Shown piece after piece: positions 56,385 to 64,000 of a DNA stretch of 64,000 bases (position 1 is the stretch's first letter; each line of letters begins with the position of its first letter). Source of the DNA: Methylobacterium sp. NEAU K (GTDB taxonomy: Bacteria; Pseudomonadota; Alphaproteobacteria; Rhizobiales; Beijerinckiaceae). A model generated the notes under the pieces. That model searched no databases and was not told the origin of the DNA. It saw only the letters and a list, made by a program, of their open reading frames with translations. The translations under genes and the position numbers were made by a program. Where the stretch lies: NCBI RefSeq assembly GCF_030700285.1, contig NZ_JAUYZJ010000008.1, positions 124,001-188,000 on the forward strand. The letters run 5' to 3'.

Positions 56385-57341
56385 ATGGCCGATCTTCCTC
56401 ACATGGAACCCAATCAGTCATTAAGGTTATCTTTTAACTATCAGGAGTCGATGTTGGAAACCCCCAAAGGTATTCATACTATCCGCAATTTACCGGACGA
56501 GAAGCTTGGACAGTTGTGGGAATCGATCAAAGTCGATCCAGCACTTAAGTCTCAACTGCATGCTCAGGCCGTGCTGAATTTCACGGTTCGACGCAAAATC
56601 AAACGTTCGGTTCTGCCGCTACACGGCATCATCCTTCTGGTTGGTCTACCAGGCACCGGGAAAACATCCTTGGCGAGGGGATTGGCCCACAAGGTCGCAA
56701 AATCATTCAGTGCCACGGGCATGAGGTTGCTTGAGGTGGACCCTCATGTCCTGGGCAGTTCCGCGATGGGAAAAACCCAGAAGGCGGTCTCCGAGTTGTT
56801 TTCACAGACAATCGGCGAAGCCGCGTCAATGGGACCGATCATCGTCCTTCTCGATGAGGTCGAGACGCTCGCGACGGACCGAAGCAAACTCAGCCTGGAT
56901 GCGAACCCCGTCGACATCCATCGTGCGACCGACGCGGTACTGACCCAACTCGACGATCTTGCAGAAAAACATCCGGACATACTTTTCGTTGCGACGAGCA
57001 ATTTTCCCGAGGCCGTCGATGCCGCATTCGCATCCCGCTGCGATCTCATCCTTGAGGTGCCTTTGCCGAACGCAGAGGCATGCAAGCAGATCCTGACCGA
57101 CTGCCTCACACGGATCGGAGAAGTGTATCCCGCAATCGGCGCTATCACCGCCTCACCCGGCTTCGGCCGTTGCGTGTCCGAATGCGTCGGATTGGACGGG
57201 CGTGCCATCCGAAAAACCGTCGCCAACGCGATGGCGGCCACAACCGAGACCGCCGCCAACCCCAACACGATGACCGTCGACATGCTCCTGGTCGCCGCCA
57301 GGTCCTCGAAGGCGAACCGCGCGAAAGGATCGAAGCATTGA
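56385..57341 (+). CDS. cap6: TRIP13/Pch2-like AAA+ ATPase of type III CBASS
   Basis: 318 residues. Walker A is GLPGTGKTS (87-95), Walker B is IIVLLDEVE (152-160) with the TRIP13-typical DEVETL, sensor 1 is VATSNFPEAV with Asn206, and the arginine finger is in FASRCD (Arg218). This AAA+ type remodels HORMA-domain proteins from the closed to the open state. In type III CBASS it strips HORMA from the CD-NTase and so keeps the system off or resets it. It is the first gene of a five-gene operon. Its stop overlaps the next start (TTGA). Confidence 0.9.
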   Translation: MADLPHMEPNQSLRLSFNYQESMLETPKGIHTIRNLPDEKLGQLWESIKVDPALKSQLHAQAVLNFTVRRKIKRSVLPLHGIILLVGLPGTGKTSLARGLAHKVAKSFSATGMRLLEVDPHVLGSSAMGKTQKAVSELFSQTIGEAASMGPIIVLLDEVETLATDRSKLSLDANPVDIHRATDAVLTQLDDLAEKHPDILFVATSNFPEAVDAAFASRCDLILEVPLPNAEACKQILTDCLTRIGEVYPAIGAITASPGFGRCVSECVGLDGRAIRKTVANAMAATTETAANPNTMTVDMLLVAARSSKANRAKGSKH

Positions 57342-57811
57342 GCACCGTCATCAAGCGCTCGATCCGTAGTACGCCCTTCCGTGACGCGGGTGGCACGTGG
57401 AAATTGATCGTCGGCCTTCTTACGACCGGCAAATCCTCCGAGGCAGAGACCGAAATGATGTCCGTATCGGGCATCGTCGCCAGCACCATTGCCGATCAAT
57501 GCACGAGTGCCGCACCGATTATCTGTACGTGCGAGGGACCGAGGACCCGCTTCTACTGTCTCTATGACGACGATGCGTTGGAAGGCGACGCATCCAACGA
57601 GTCCGGCCTGCCGCATGACGCGACCAAGGGAGATTGGAAGATCTCGATACCTTGCTCGACCGACGATCTGGCGTGGGTGCGTGCAGCTTTGAAGGAGAAG
57701 ACGTCGAGAATAACCGCCAGGGATAAGGCGGACGATGCTCATGTCGACAAATCGCAAAAGGCCGAAGCCGCCGGAGGTTTGGTTCTAGATCTCAAGGGAT
57801 TGTTCGAATGA
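57338..57811 (+). CDS. Second HORMA-locus protein, probable Cap8, with closure-motif-like tail
   Basis: 157 residues from a TTG at 57338 that overlaps the cap6 stop. Residues about 10-115 look like a compact beta-rich domain ([35 protein letters not shown]). A charged, likely disordered linker follows ([19 protein letters not shown]), and the protein ends in the hydrophobic tail [11 protein letters not shown]. In type III CBASS with two HORMA genes the second is Cap8; position between cap6 and cap7 fits that. HORMA identity is not evident from motifs, so the name is an inference. Its stop overlaps the next ATG (ATGA). Confidence 0.6.
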   Translation: MSTVIKRSIRSTPFRDAGGTWKLIVGLLTTGKSSEAETEMMSVSGIVASTIADQCTSAAPIICTCEGPRTRFYCLYDDDALEGDASNESGLPHDATKGDWKISIPCSTDDLAWVRAALKEKTSRITARDKADDAHVDKSQKAEAAGGLVLDLKGLFE

Positions 57812-58311
57812 CGACTTCGGTAACCGTCAACACCTACACCCAATCCGTCACCTATGTTGCCGACAACATACTTAAGAGTTTGAAAGATATCATTCGTTTG
57901 AGCGGCCTTGATCCATTAAACTTTGCGAGCAACTGGGATGTCCATAATCGTGGACTTACGAGTTGGCTGGGCTCGCAAGACCTGGAAACCGTCGTTCTTG
58001 AGATTTACAATCCGAAAACGAGTGCTCTCATACTCCGGTGGGACATCGATATTGTTTATGGATGGTCGAGTGGAGAGGGTAGTTTTTGGACCGACACGGA
58101 TCAGCTTGCTTATCACATCCGGAAATCCGGCGTCGCCCCAGCGGACGCGAGCTATGAAGTTATCCTCCGCTGTAAGCCGGGCCGCCCCGACGTAGCCGGA
58201 TGGTCGTCCTGCGGCATGCGATCAACTGACGGAATGGTCAGACAGAGCCTCGGCTCGACGATTGAACATCAAGGGCTTGGCGGTAGCGCAGTATATTGGA
58301 GAAAAACCTAA
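57808..58311 (+). CDS. cap7: Bacterial HORMA domain protein of type III CBASS
   Basis: 167 residues, all HORMA. From memory it closely resembles the HORMA protein of E. coli MS115-1 type [75 protein letters not shown] and [20 protein letters not shown]. Bacterial HORMA proteins bind a short peptide, close, and then bind and activate the partner CD-NTase; the triggering peptide is thought to come from phage or from a partner protein. The TAA stop shares its last A with the next ATG (TAATG). Confidence 0.9.
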   Translation: MTTSVTVNTYTQSVTYVADNILKSLKDIIRLSGLDPLNFASNWDVHNRGLTSWLGSQDLETVVLEIYNPKTSALILRWDIDIVYGWSSGEGSFWTDTDQLAYHIRKSGVAPADASYEVILRCKPGRPDVAGWSSCGMRSTDGMVRQSLGSTIEHQGLGGSAVYWRKT

Positions 58312-59210
58312 TGTTTAGCGTCGACGATGCGTTCAAGAAGTTTAAAAGCAGGTTGGAGCTGAACGATAAGGAGCAGGCTAACGCAAAGGACCGACACAAG
58401 GAGGTGAGGGAATACATCGAGACGAAATTCAAGATCGATCGCAGTTTCCTTACTGGCTCGTATGCGCGGTGGACTAAAACAAAACCACTTAAGGATATCG
58501 ATATTTTCTTCGTGATGAAACCGTCCGAAAACCATTATCGCGACAAGGGGCCAGCGGTGATCTTGGACGATTTCTATTTAGCACTGGTGGATAGATACGG
58601 CAGAGACAATACGAAACGTCAGAACCGCTCTATCAATGTCGACTTTGGCATTCGCGCCGACGAGTCGGACAAGACCGATTACAAAGTCATCAGTATCGAT
58701 GTAGTGCCGGCATTCGACAAAGGTACGGACTACGAGATACCCGACGATTCTCTTGGAAAATGGATCGGCACAAATCCGCAAACCCACGCACAGAAAGCTG
58801 TTGAAGCTCAACAAGCTTATTCGAGCGAATGGAAAGGTTTGGTGCGTATGATCAAATACTGGAACAACAATCCTCGTCACGGCGAAAAGCCTGTCAAGCC
58901 ATCGTTCCTCATCGAAGTTATGTGTCTGCAGTGCCTCCATGCCCCATGGGGTGGTGCATTCGATAGGGAAGTACAAGCTCTCTTTTCCACGCTAGCTGAC
59001 CGCGTCCATGAGACGTGGGCAGACCCAGCCGGCTTAGGACCGCCTATCAGCGATGGGATGGACACCGCACGAAAAGACAGGGCCGAAAGGCTGCTACGGC
59101 AAGCAAGCCGGGATGCGAGTTTGGCAATCGATCTGAGGCGTCGTGGGAAGAACGGTGAAGCCGTGAAGGCGTGGCGGGAATTGTTCGGACCAAGGTATCC
59201 CCTTTCCTGA
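58311..59210 (+). CDS. cdnC: CD-NTase (CdnC-like) cyclic oligonucleotide synthase
   Basis: 299 residues from the ATG at 58311, overlapping the HORMA stop. It has the DNA polymerase beta-like nucleotidyltransferase core: [12 protein letters not shown] (Gly49-Ser50), metal-binding Asp62 and Asp64 in [10 protein letters not shown], and the third Asp130 in [10 protein letters not shown]. The helical C-terminal domain includes [20 protein letters not shown]. With HORMA and TRIP13 partners and a NucC effector, the expected product is cyclic tri-AMP. The clade C assignment is from overall resemblance and context, so clade D is not strictly excluded. Confidence 0.88.
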   Translation: MFSVDDAFKKFKSRLELNDKEQANAKDRHKEVREYIETKFKIDRSFLTGSYARWTKTKPLKDIDIFFVMKPSENHYRDKGPAVILDDFYLALVDRYGRDNTKRQNRSINVDFGIRADESDKTDYKVISIDVVPAFDKGTDYEIPDDSLGKWIGTNPQTHAQKAVEAQQAYSSEWKGLVRMIKYWNNNPRHGEKPVKPSFLIEVMCLQCLHAPWGGAFDREVQALFSTLADRVHETWADPAGLGPPISDGMDTARKDRAERLLRQASRDASLAIDLRRRGKNGEAVKAWRELFGPRYPLS

Positions 59211-59251
59211 ATAATAACGGCACCTATCAGTGATCGAGACGAGGAGTATCT

Positions 59252-59986
59252 ATGAGCACTTGGTCTTTATCTGCCCTGCTTGGTGGCCTTCACGACGATA
59301 TTCAGGGCAGGCTCGAACGTGCCAGGAAGCTCTACGGCCATCCTGGTGCTAAGGGCGACGCCAGTGAGACAGTTTGGCTGGAACTGTTAAAATACCTTCC
59401 CGCTCGTTATCAATCGGACACGGCGTTCATCGTAGATAGCGAAGGCAATTTTAGCGATCAGATCGATATTGTTGTCTATGATCGGCAATATACCCCATTT
59501 ATCCTGAAGCAAGATGGGCACCCTGTCATTCCGGCAGAAAGCGTCTATGCGGTTTTCGAGGCAAAACAGGCTATAGATGCGGCTCAGGTCAGCTACGCAC
59601 GTGCGAAGCTAGCAAGCGTGCGACGCCTAACTCGAACGAGCCTGCCGATACCCCATGCCGGAGGGACATATCCTGCAAAGCCTCTTCATCATATACTAGG
59701 GGGACTTCTCACGTTTGATAGCGATTGGACGCCCGCCATGGGTGATCCATTGATCTCCGCACTGACGAAAGGAGACGCCGGTGACAAGCTCGACATAGGC
59801 TGCGTCGCTGCCCACGGTCACTTCGCCACTACCGACGCGGGTACCAGTTACAACTTGGCTCTGGAAGGTAGGCCTGCAACTGCGTTCCTATTCGAACTTA
59901 TCGCGAGGTTGCAGAACACGGCGACCGTTCCGATGATCGACATACGAGCTTACGCAAGGTGGCTGAACGAACCTCATCCAATATGA
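59252..59986 (+). CDS. nucC: NucC endonuclease effector of CBASS
   Basis: 244 residues. From memory it closely matches NucC of E. coli: MSTWSLSALLGGLHDDIQ at the start, HPGAKGDASETVWLELL, NFSDQIDIVVYDRQYTPFIL, VPAESVYAVFEAKQ-like text (here IPAESVYAVFEAKQ) and SLPIPHAGGTYPAKPLHHIL. The restriction-type catalytic residues are Asp72, Glu103 and Lys105. NucC trimers bind cyclic tri-AMP, pair into hexamers and cut double-stranded DNA everywhere, killing the infected cell. A GAGGAG ribosome-binding site precedes the ATG, 41 bp after cdnC. It ends in a 13-bp overlap with the convergent metallophosphoesterase gene. Confidence 0.95.
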   Translation: MSTWSLSALLGGLHDDIQGRLERARKLYGHPGAKGDASETVWLELLKYLPARYQSDTAFIVDSEGNFSDQIDIVVYDRQYTPFILKQDGHPVIPAESVYAVFEAKQAIDAAQVSYARAKLASVRRLTRTSLPIPHAGGTYPAKPLHHILGGLLTFDSDWTPAMGDPLISALTKGDAGDKLDIGCVAAHGHFATTDAGTSYNLALEGRPATAFLFELIARLQNTATVPMIDIRAYARWLNEPHPI

Positions 59987-60579
59987 TTTGTTCTGGAAGA
60001 CTGCGGCTGCCATCCGTGAGGACCTCGGTGCGACGGGTTGGACGCAGGAGCCTCCTCCATCCTCGCCACGATCTCCCGCAGGGTGACCGGACGCCAATCC
60101 CAGCAATCCACGCCGACGTCGAGGCTGGTCCGGGTAGCCGGCAGGCTGCCGTGGGAATGGCCGTAGACGTGAAGGTCGCCGTGCCAAGCATGGGGCCACG
60201 TCACGTGTGCGTAGTGGCTGACCCATAGGGCCACTCGCTCGGGCATGCCCGGATCCTGGACGAAGACCCTTTGCACGTCGACGATGGGGCCAGCCCATCT
60301 GAGGCGATCACCGAGGCCGTGGTCGTGGTTCCCCCTGACGAGGTGGATGCGACCGTTCAGGCGCGCCTTGACGGATGCGGCGTAGTCCAGGGTGCACTTG
60401 TAGGCGAAGTCACCGAGGTGCCAGACGATGTCGTCTGGTCTGACGACCTTGTTCCAGGCGGCGACCAGGGCCTCGTCGTGAGCCTCGATGGTCTCAAACG
60501 GACGGGGTTGAGGCATGCGTGGGCTGAGAAGGCTGCGGTGTCCGAAATGCGTGTCGGCGGAGAAGAGTGTCCTGGGCAT
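59974..60579 (-). CDS. Calcineurin-like metallophosphoesterase
   Basis: 201 residues. The metal-binding motifs are in order: DTHFGH, VWHLGDFAYK, VRGNHDHGLG, WVSHYAHVTW and HVYGHSHGSLP. This compact form is common as a cytosolic phosphohydrolase of unknown substrate. The final residues (WQPQSSRTNHIG) lie across the junction with nucC, so the native C-terminus may have been altered by the island. The ribosome-binding GGAGG lies inside a hairpin just before the ATG. A link to CBASS is not indicated by the orientation. Confidence 0.87.
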   Translation of the reverse strand: MPRTLFSADTHFGHRSLLSPRMPQPRPFETIEAHDEALVAAWNKVVRPDDIVWHLGDFAYKCTLDYAASVKARLNGRIHLVRGNHDHGLGDRLRWAGPIVDVQRVFVQDPGMPERVALWVSHYAHVTWPHAWHGDLHVYGHSHGSLPATRTSLDVGVDCWDWRPVTLREIVARMEEAPASNPSHRGPHGWQPQSSRTNHIG

Positions 60580-60954
60580 TTGGGCCTCCGAAATGACGGA
60601 GGCCGCTTCTCGCTACTGGCGCTCCGGGATCAGGGGATCGGGTTGTGGTCCCTGGCTTTCATCGTTCGCGCGCTCCTGGTGTGAAATGTCGATCGCATCG
60701 CCTCGGTCACTACCGCAAGCGGCGGGCGAACGGGATCCACCGACAAAGCCCGTCCCTTGGCCGCTCTCCCTACGATCCCCTGCCGTAAGGCCCGCCTGTG
60801 ATGGTTAAGGAATCCTTGACTCCGGAAGTTGGCAACCGGAAGTCCTACCTGCTTCCCTCGGAGTCGATCCAGGCCTTCGGCGACCGCGACGGTGTCTCTC
60901 CGATCCTGCGCGCCCAGCCACCCCAACGCACTGTGGGCCTGGAAAGCCAGATCC
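60580..60954. other. 375-bp interval between metallophosphoesterase and RND gene
   Basis: No gene is called. A + strand frame from 60798 (MMVKESLTPEVGNRKSYLLP...) and a minus-strand frame at 60630-60926 are both open, but neither resembles a family and the former runs into the RND gene. It contains the ribosome-binding-site hairpin described separately and could hold decayed mobile-element DNA. Confidence 0.4.
60584..60603 (-). promoter_or_regulatory. Ribosome-binding site inside a hairpin before the metallophosphoesterase gene
   Basis: On the minus strand GCCTCCG and CGGAGGC pair over a six-base TCATTT loop, and the 3' arm contains the GGAGG ribosome-binding site, four bases before CAAATG. 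Translation would need the stem to open, so this may be an RNA thermometer-like or protein-controlled switch. Confidence 0.55.
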
Positions 60955-63900
60955 TCACCGATGCCGCCCCGCAGCCTCTGACAACCGTTGGTCCGTCGGT
61001 TCAGCCAATCGCCCGCCCGGCCCCGATCCCCCGAACCTCGCGTAGAGGGCAGGCAGGACCGCCAGGGTGAGGAGGGTGGCGCTGACCAGGCCTCCGATAA
61101 CCACGGTCGCCAGCGGCTTCTGGACTTCCGCCCCGGTGCCGGTCGCCAGCGCCATGGGCACGAAGCCCAGCGCCGCCACTAGCGCGGTCATCACCACCGG
61201 CCGGAGCCGGGTCATCGCCCCCTCGCGCACGGCGGCCCAAACGTTGGCCCCCTCCGCCACCAGCTGCTTGATGTAGTTGAGGAGAACGAGCCCGTTGAGC
61301 ACAGCGACGCCGGACAGGGCGATGAACCCGACCGCCGCAGAGACCGAGAATGGCATCCCTCGCAGCCACAGGGCCGCGACACCGCCGGTGAGCGCCAGCG
61401 GCACCGCGCTGAAGACGATGGCCGCGTCCCGACCCGAGCCTAGCGCCCCGAGGAGCAGGATGAAGATCAGGGCGAAGCAGGCCGGTACCACCACCATCAG
61501 GCGCTGGCGGGCCGCCGTCAGGTTCTCGAACTGGCCGCCCCAGCGCACCTCGTAGCCCGCCGGCAGCGTCACCTCCTTGGCGATCCGCTCTTGCGCCTCC
61601 GCCACGAGCGAGCCGATGTCGCGGCCGCGGACGTTTGCCGTCACCACCACCCGGCGGCGCCCATCCTCGCGGCTGACCTGGTTCGTTCCTTCCGTGAAGC
61701 TGAACGTGGCGACCTGGCGCAGCGGCACGCTCGCGCCCTCGGCCATGCCGGTCTTGGCCGGCAACGGTACCGGCAGGTTCTTCAGCGCCTCGACGTCGCC
61801 GCGGATCGCATCGGACAGGCGGACGACGATCTTGAAGCGGCGGTCGCCCTCGAACACGAGACCGGCATCCTTGCCGCCGATGGCCGTGCCAATGACGTCC
61901 TGCACGTCGGCGAGGCTGAGCCCCCTGCGCGCGATCTCGCGCCGGTCGATCCTGATGTCCAGGAACGGCAGGCCGACCGCCTCCTCGACCTTCACGTCCG
62001 CCGCGCCGTCGAGCCCGCGCAGGATGCCGGCGATCCGGTTGGCGCCCTCGACCATCGGTCCGAATTCCTCGCCAAAAACCTTGACGGCGAGGTCGTCGCG
62101 GACGCCGGCGATGAGCTCGTTGAAGCGCATCTGGATCGGCTGGGAGAACCCGAGCAGGGTCCCCGGGATCAGCTTCGCCTCCGCCTCTAGCTGGCCGATC
62201 AGGGCCTCCTTGGTCAGGCTCGGATCGGGCCACGCCGCCTGGGGCTTCATGATGAGGTAGGCGTCGCAGGCGTTGGGTGGCATCGGGTCAGCGGCGATGT
62301 CGGGGGTGCCGCATCGCGAGAACACGAAGGCGATCTGCGGGAACTTGCTCATCGCCCGCTCGACGCCGAGCTGCATAGATTGCGATTGCGTGATCGACGT
62401 CGACGGGATGCGCCGGGCTTCCATGACGATGTTCTTCTCGTCGAGGGTCGGGGCGAACTCCTGCCCAAGCGTCGTGAACAGCGCGCCCGCAAGGCCAAGC
62501 AAGACGACCGCGCCGGCGATGAAGGCCATCGGTACCTGGATCGCACCATCCAGGAGCGGGCGGTAGGCCGCCTTGATGCCCCGAATGAGGGCGTTCTCGG
62601 ACTCGCTCACGCGACCCGTGACGAAGGTGGCGATCATCGCCGGTACGAAGGTCAGCGACAGCACGAAGGCTGCCACCAGGGCGATCAGGACCGTCAACGC
62701 CATCGGAGTGAAGGTCTTGCCCTCGACCCCGGTGAAGGTCAGCAGCGGGACGTAGACGAGGATGATGATCGCCTGTCCGTAGACGGTCGGCTTGATCATC
62801 TCCTCGGCCGAGACCCGGACCGTGACGAGCCGCTCCTCCTGCGTGAGCTTGCGACCGAGCTCGTGCTGGCGTTCCGCGAGGTGACGCAGGCTGTTCTCGG
62901 CGATGATCACCGCGCCGTCGACGATCAGGCCGAAGTCGAGCGCGCCCAGGCTCATCAGGTTGGCGCTGATGCGGCCGGCGAGCATTCCGGTGGCCGTCAA
63001 CATCATGGCGACCGGGATGACCAATGCGGTGATGATGGCCGCGCGGATGTTGCCTAGCGCCAGGAACAGCACAACGATGACGAGGAGCGCCCCCTCGGCG
63101 AGGTTCCTGGCCACCGTCCTGATGGTGGCGTCGACGAGCTCGGTCCGGCTCAGCAGGGTCCGGGCCACGATCCCCGGGGGGAGCAGCTTATTGATCTCGG
63201 TGATCTTGGCGTCCGCCGCGGCCGACACCGTGCGGCTGTTGCCGCCGATCAGCATCAGGGCGGTGCCGAGCACCACCTCGTGCCCGTTCTCGCTGGCCGA
63301 GCCGGTCCGGAGCTCGCGCCCGATGGTCACCTCCGCGACATCGCGAACCAGGATCGGCACCCCGGCACGGGTAGCGACCACGATCTCGGCGATCTCGCCC
63401 ATGTTCTCGATCAGGCCGCCGGCGCGGACGATGTAGCCCTCGCCGTTGCGCTCGACGTAGTTGGCCCCGCGGGTGGCGTTGTTGGCCTCGATGGCATCGG
63501 CCACGTCCTTGAACGACAGGCCGTAGCCGACGAGCCGCATCGGGTCGGGCTGGACCTGGTACTCCTTGACGTAGCCACCGATGGCGTCGGCGCCGGCGAC
63601 CCCGGGCACGCTCTTCATCTGCGGCCGGATGATCCAGTCCTGCACCGTGCGGAGGTAGACCGTGCGCCGGAACTCGTCGGTCAGGCGCTCGCCCTCGGGG
63701 GTCAGGTAGCTGCCGTCGGTCTGCCAGCCCGGCTTGCCGTCCCGGACGGGCGCCCCTTCGCCCGGCGGCAGGTACTCGACCGCCCACCAGTAGATCTCGC
63801 CGAGGCCGGTGGAGATCGGCCCGAGCTTGACCTCAACCCCGGGCGGCAGCGTCCCGCGCACCTCGACCAGGCGCTCGTTGACCTGGGACCGGGCGAAGAA

Positions 63901-64000
63901 AACGTCGACCTTGTCGCTGAACACGGCGGTGAGCTGGGCGAACCCGTTGCGCGAGAACGACCGCATCGTCTCAAGGCCGGGGGTGCCGGCGAGCGCCCGC
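60955..64000 (-). CDS. CzcA-like heavy-metal RND efflux pump, N-terminus beyond window
   Basis: About 1014 residues of the inner-membrane proton-driven pump are present; the codon phase continues past 64000 (RALAGTPGLETMRSFSRNG). It exports metal ions through a tripartite complex. The fourth transmembrane helix motif ALDFGLIVDGAVIIAEN contains the Asp-Asp-Glu set seen in CzcA-type pumps for Co/Zn/Cd/Ni; CusA-type copper/silver pumps differ there. Other pieces are GGNSRTVSAAADAKITEINK and WGGQFENLTAARQRL. No adaptor or TolC gene is in view upstream because of the window edge. The pump gene is downstream of the island and may itself be accessory. Confidence 0.9.
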   Translation of the reverse strand, partial: RALAGTPGLETMRSFSRNGFAQLTAVFSDKVDVFFARSQVNERLVEVRGTLPPGVEVKLGPISTGLGEIYWWAVEYLPPGEGAPVRDGKPGWQTDGSYLTPEGERLTDEFRRTVYLRTVQDWIIRPQMKSVPGVAGADAIGGYVKEYQVQPDPMRLVGYGLSFKDVADAIEANNATRGANYVERNGEGYIVRAGGLIENMGEIAEIVVATRAGVPILVRDVAEVTIGRELRTGSASENGHEVVLGTALMLIGGNSRTVSAAADAKITEINKLLPPGIVARTLLSRTELVDATIRTVARNLAEGALLVIVVLFLALGNIRAAIITALVIPVAMMLTATGMLAGRISANLMSLGALDFGLIVDGAVIIAENSLRHLAERQHELGRKLTQEERLVTVRVSAEEMIKPTVYGQAIIILVYVPLLTFTGVEGKTFTPMALTVLIALVAAFVLSLTFVPAMIATFVTGRVSESENALIRGIKAAYRPLLDGAIQVPMAFIAGAVVLLGLAGALFTTLGQEFAPTLDEKNIVMEARRIPSTSITQSQSMQLGVERAMSKFPQIAFVFSRCGTPDIAADPMPPNACDAYLIMKPQAAWPDPSLTKEALIGQLEAEAKLIPGTLLGFSQPIQMRFNELIAGVRDDLAVKVFGEEFGPMVEGANRIAGILRGLDGAADVKVEEAVGLPFLDIRIDRREIARRGLSLADVQDVIGTAIGGKDAGLVFEGDRRFKIVVRLSDAIRGDVEALKNLPVPLPAKTGMAEGASVPLRQVATFSFTEGTNQVSREDGRRRVVVTANVRGRDIGSLVAEAQERIAKEVTLPAGYEVRWGGQFENLTAARQRLMVVVPACFALIFILLLGALGSGRDAAIVFSAVPLALTGGVAALWLRGMPFSVSAAVGFIALSGVAVLNGLVLLNYIKQLVAEGANVWAAVREGAMTRLRPVVMTALVAALGFVPMALATGTGAEVQKPLATVVIGGLVSATLLTLAVLPALYARFGGSGPGGRLAEPTDQRLSEAAGRHR

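Noticed and set aside
59974..60579. Metallophosphoesterase as a cyclic-nucleotide-degrading CBASS regulator
   Set aside because: It is convergent, outside the operon and of ordinary G+C composition; nothing in the sequence supports a role in the system.
59987..60960. Repeat of island-edge sequence as an attachment site
   Set aside because: I compared the nrdJ-end and four-copy repeat motifs with this stretch and saw only a weak GGAAGTTGG similarity, too short to claim.
60798..61070. Small + strand gene before the RND pump gene
   Set aside because: The second half runs antisense to the pump gene and loses protein-like character; no family match.

Overview
The window is about 70% G+C chromosomal DNA of an alphaproteobacterium, most likely a Methylobacterium or a close relative. 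This rests on gene content, not a database search: an Irr-type Fur regulator beside fabA/fabB, an NDUFA12-type complex I subunit, an adenosylcobalamin-dependent ribonucleotide reductase (nrdJ), a type II DAHP synthase, and the accB-accC-aat / DUF2155 / NDUFA12 neighbourhood common in Hyphomicrobiales.

Layout. 1-7.1 kb: a partial nitroreductase, a secreted protein, a DMT exporter, a PRC-barrel protein, several very small ORFs, an AraC-family regulator and a low-complexity secreted protein. 7.4-13.4 kb: tRNA-Lys(CTT), leuA with a probable leucine leader, leuB, ubiE and ubiB. 13.4-23.2 kb: a hybrid histidine kinase coupled to zapE, a GNAT, comF, a methyltransferase coupled to a DUF427 gene, DUF6880, DUF2188. 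23.2-27 kb: fabI, fabB, fabA, with irr divergent from fabA. 27-37 kb: an SH3-like secreted protein, a 2-hydroxyacid dehydrogenase, a membrane cyclic-nucleotide-binding protein, an amine oxidase, an EI24/CysZ-like membrane protein, an orphan RND adaptor, a cupredoxin and a HAMP-PAS-GGDEF-EAL protein. 37-46 kb: aroG (class II), a lone sigma region 1.1 protein, gor, an O-antigen-ligase-like protein, DUF2059, rpiA, gph, an aminotransferase and DUF1345. 46-51.5 kb: a DsbA-like protein, accB, accC, aat, DUF2155, NDUFA12. 52-55.7 kb: nrdJ behind two NrdR-like boxes.

The standout region is 55.7-60.0 kb. Base composition and codon use change sharply just inside the 3' end of nrdJ. A gene-poor 660-bp stretch with a four-copy 16-bp repeat and strong hairpins then leads into five tightly packed genes: a TRIP13-like AAA+ ATPase (cap6), a 157-aa partner (probable cap8), a bacterial HORMA protein (cap7), a CD-NTase (CdnC-like) and NucC. 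This is a complete type III CBASS anti-phage system. CD-NTase activity would be licensed by HORMA bound to a peptide and reset by the TRIP13 ATPase; its cyclic trinucleotide would switch on NucC to destroy DNA and abort infection. No integrase is visible. The island ends where nucC runs into a convergent metallophosphoesterase gene. Beyond it the window closes inside a CzcA-like heavy-metal RND pump gene.

Limits: family names come from recognising motifs and overall sequence. No alignment, structure prediction or search was run. Domain positions given as 'about' are estimates.
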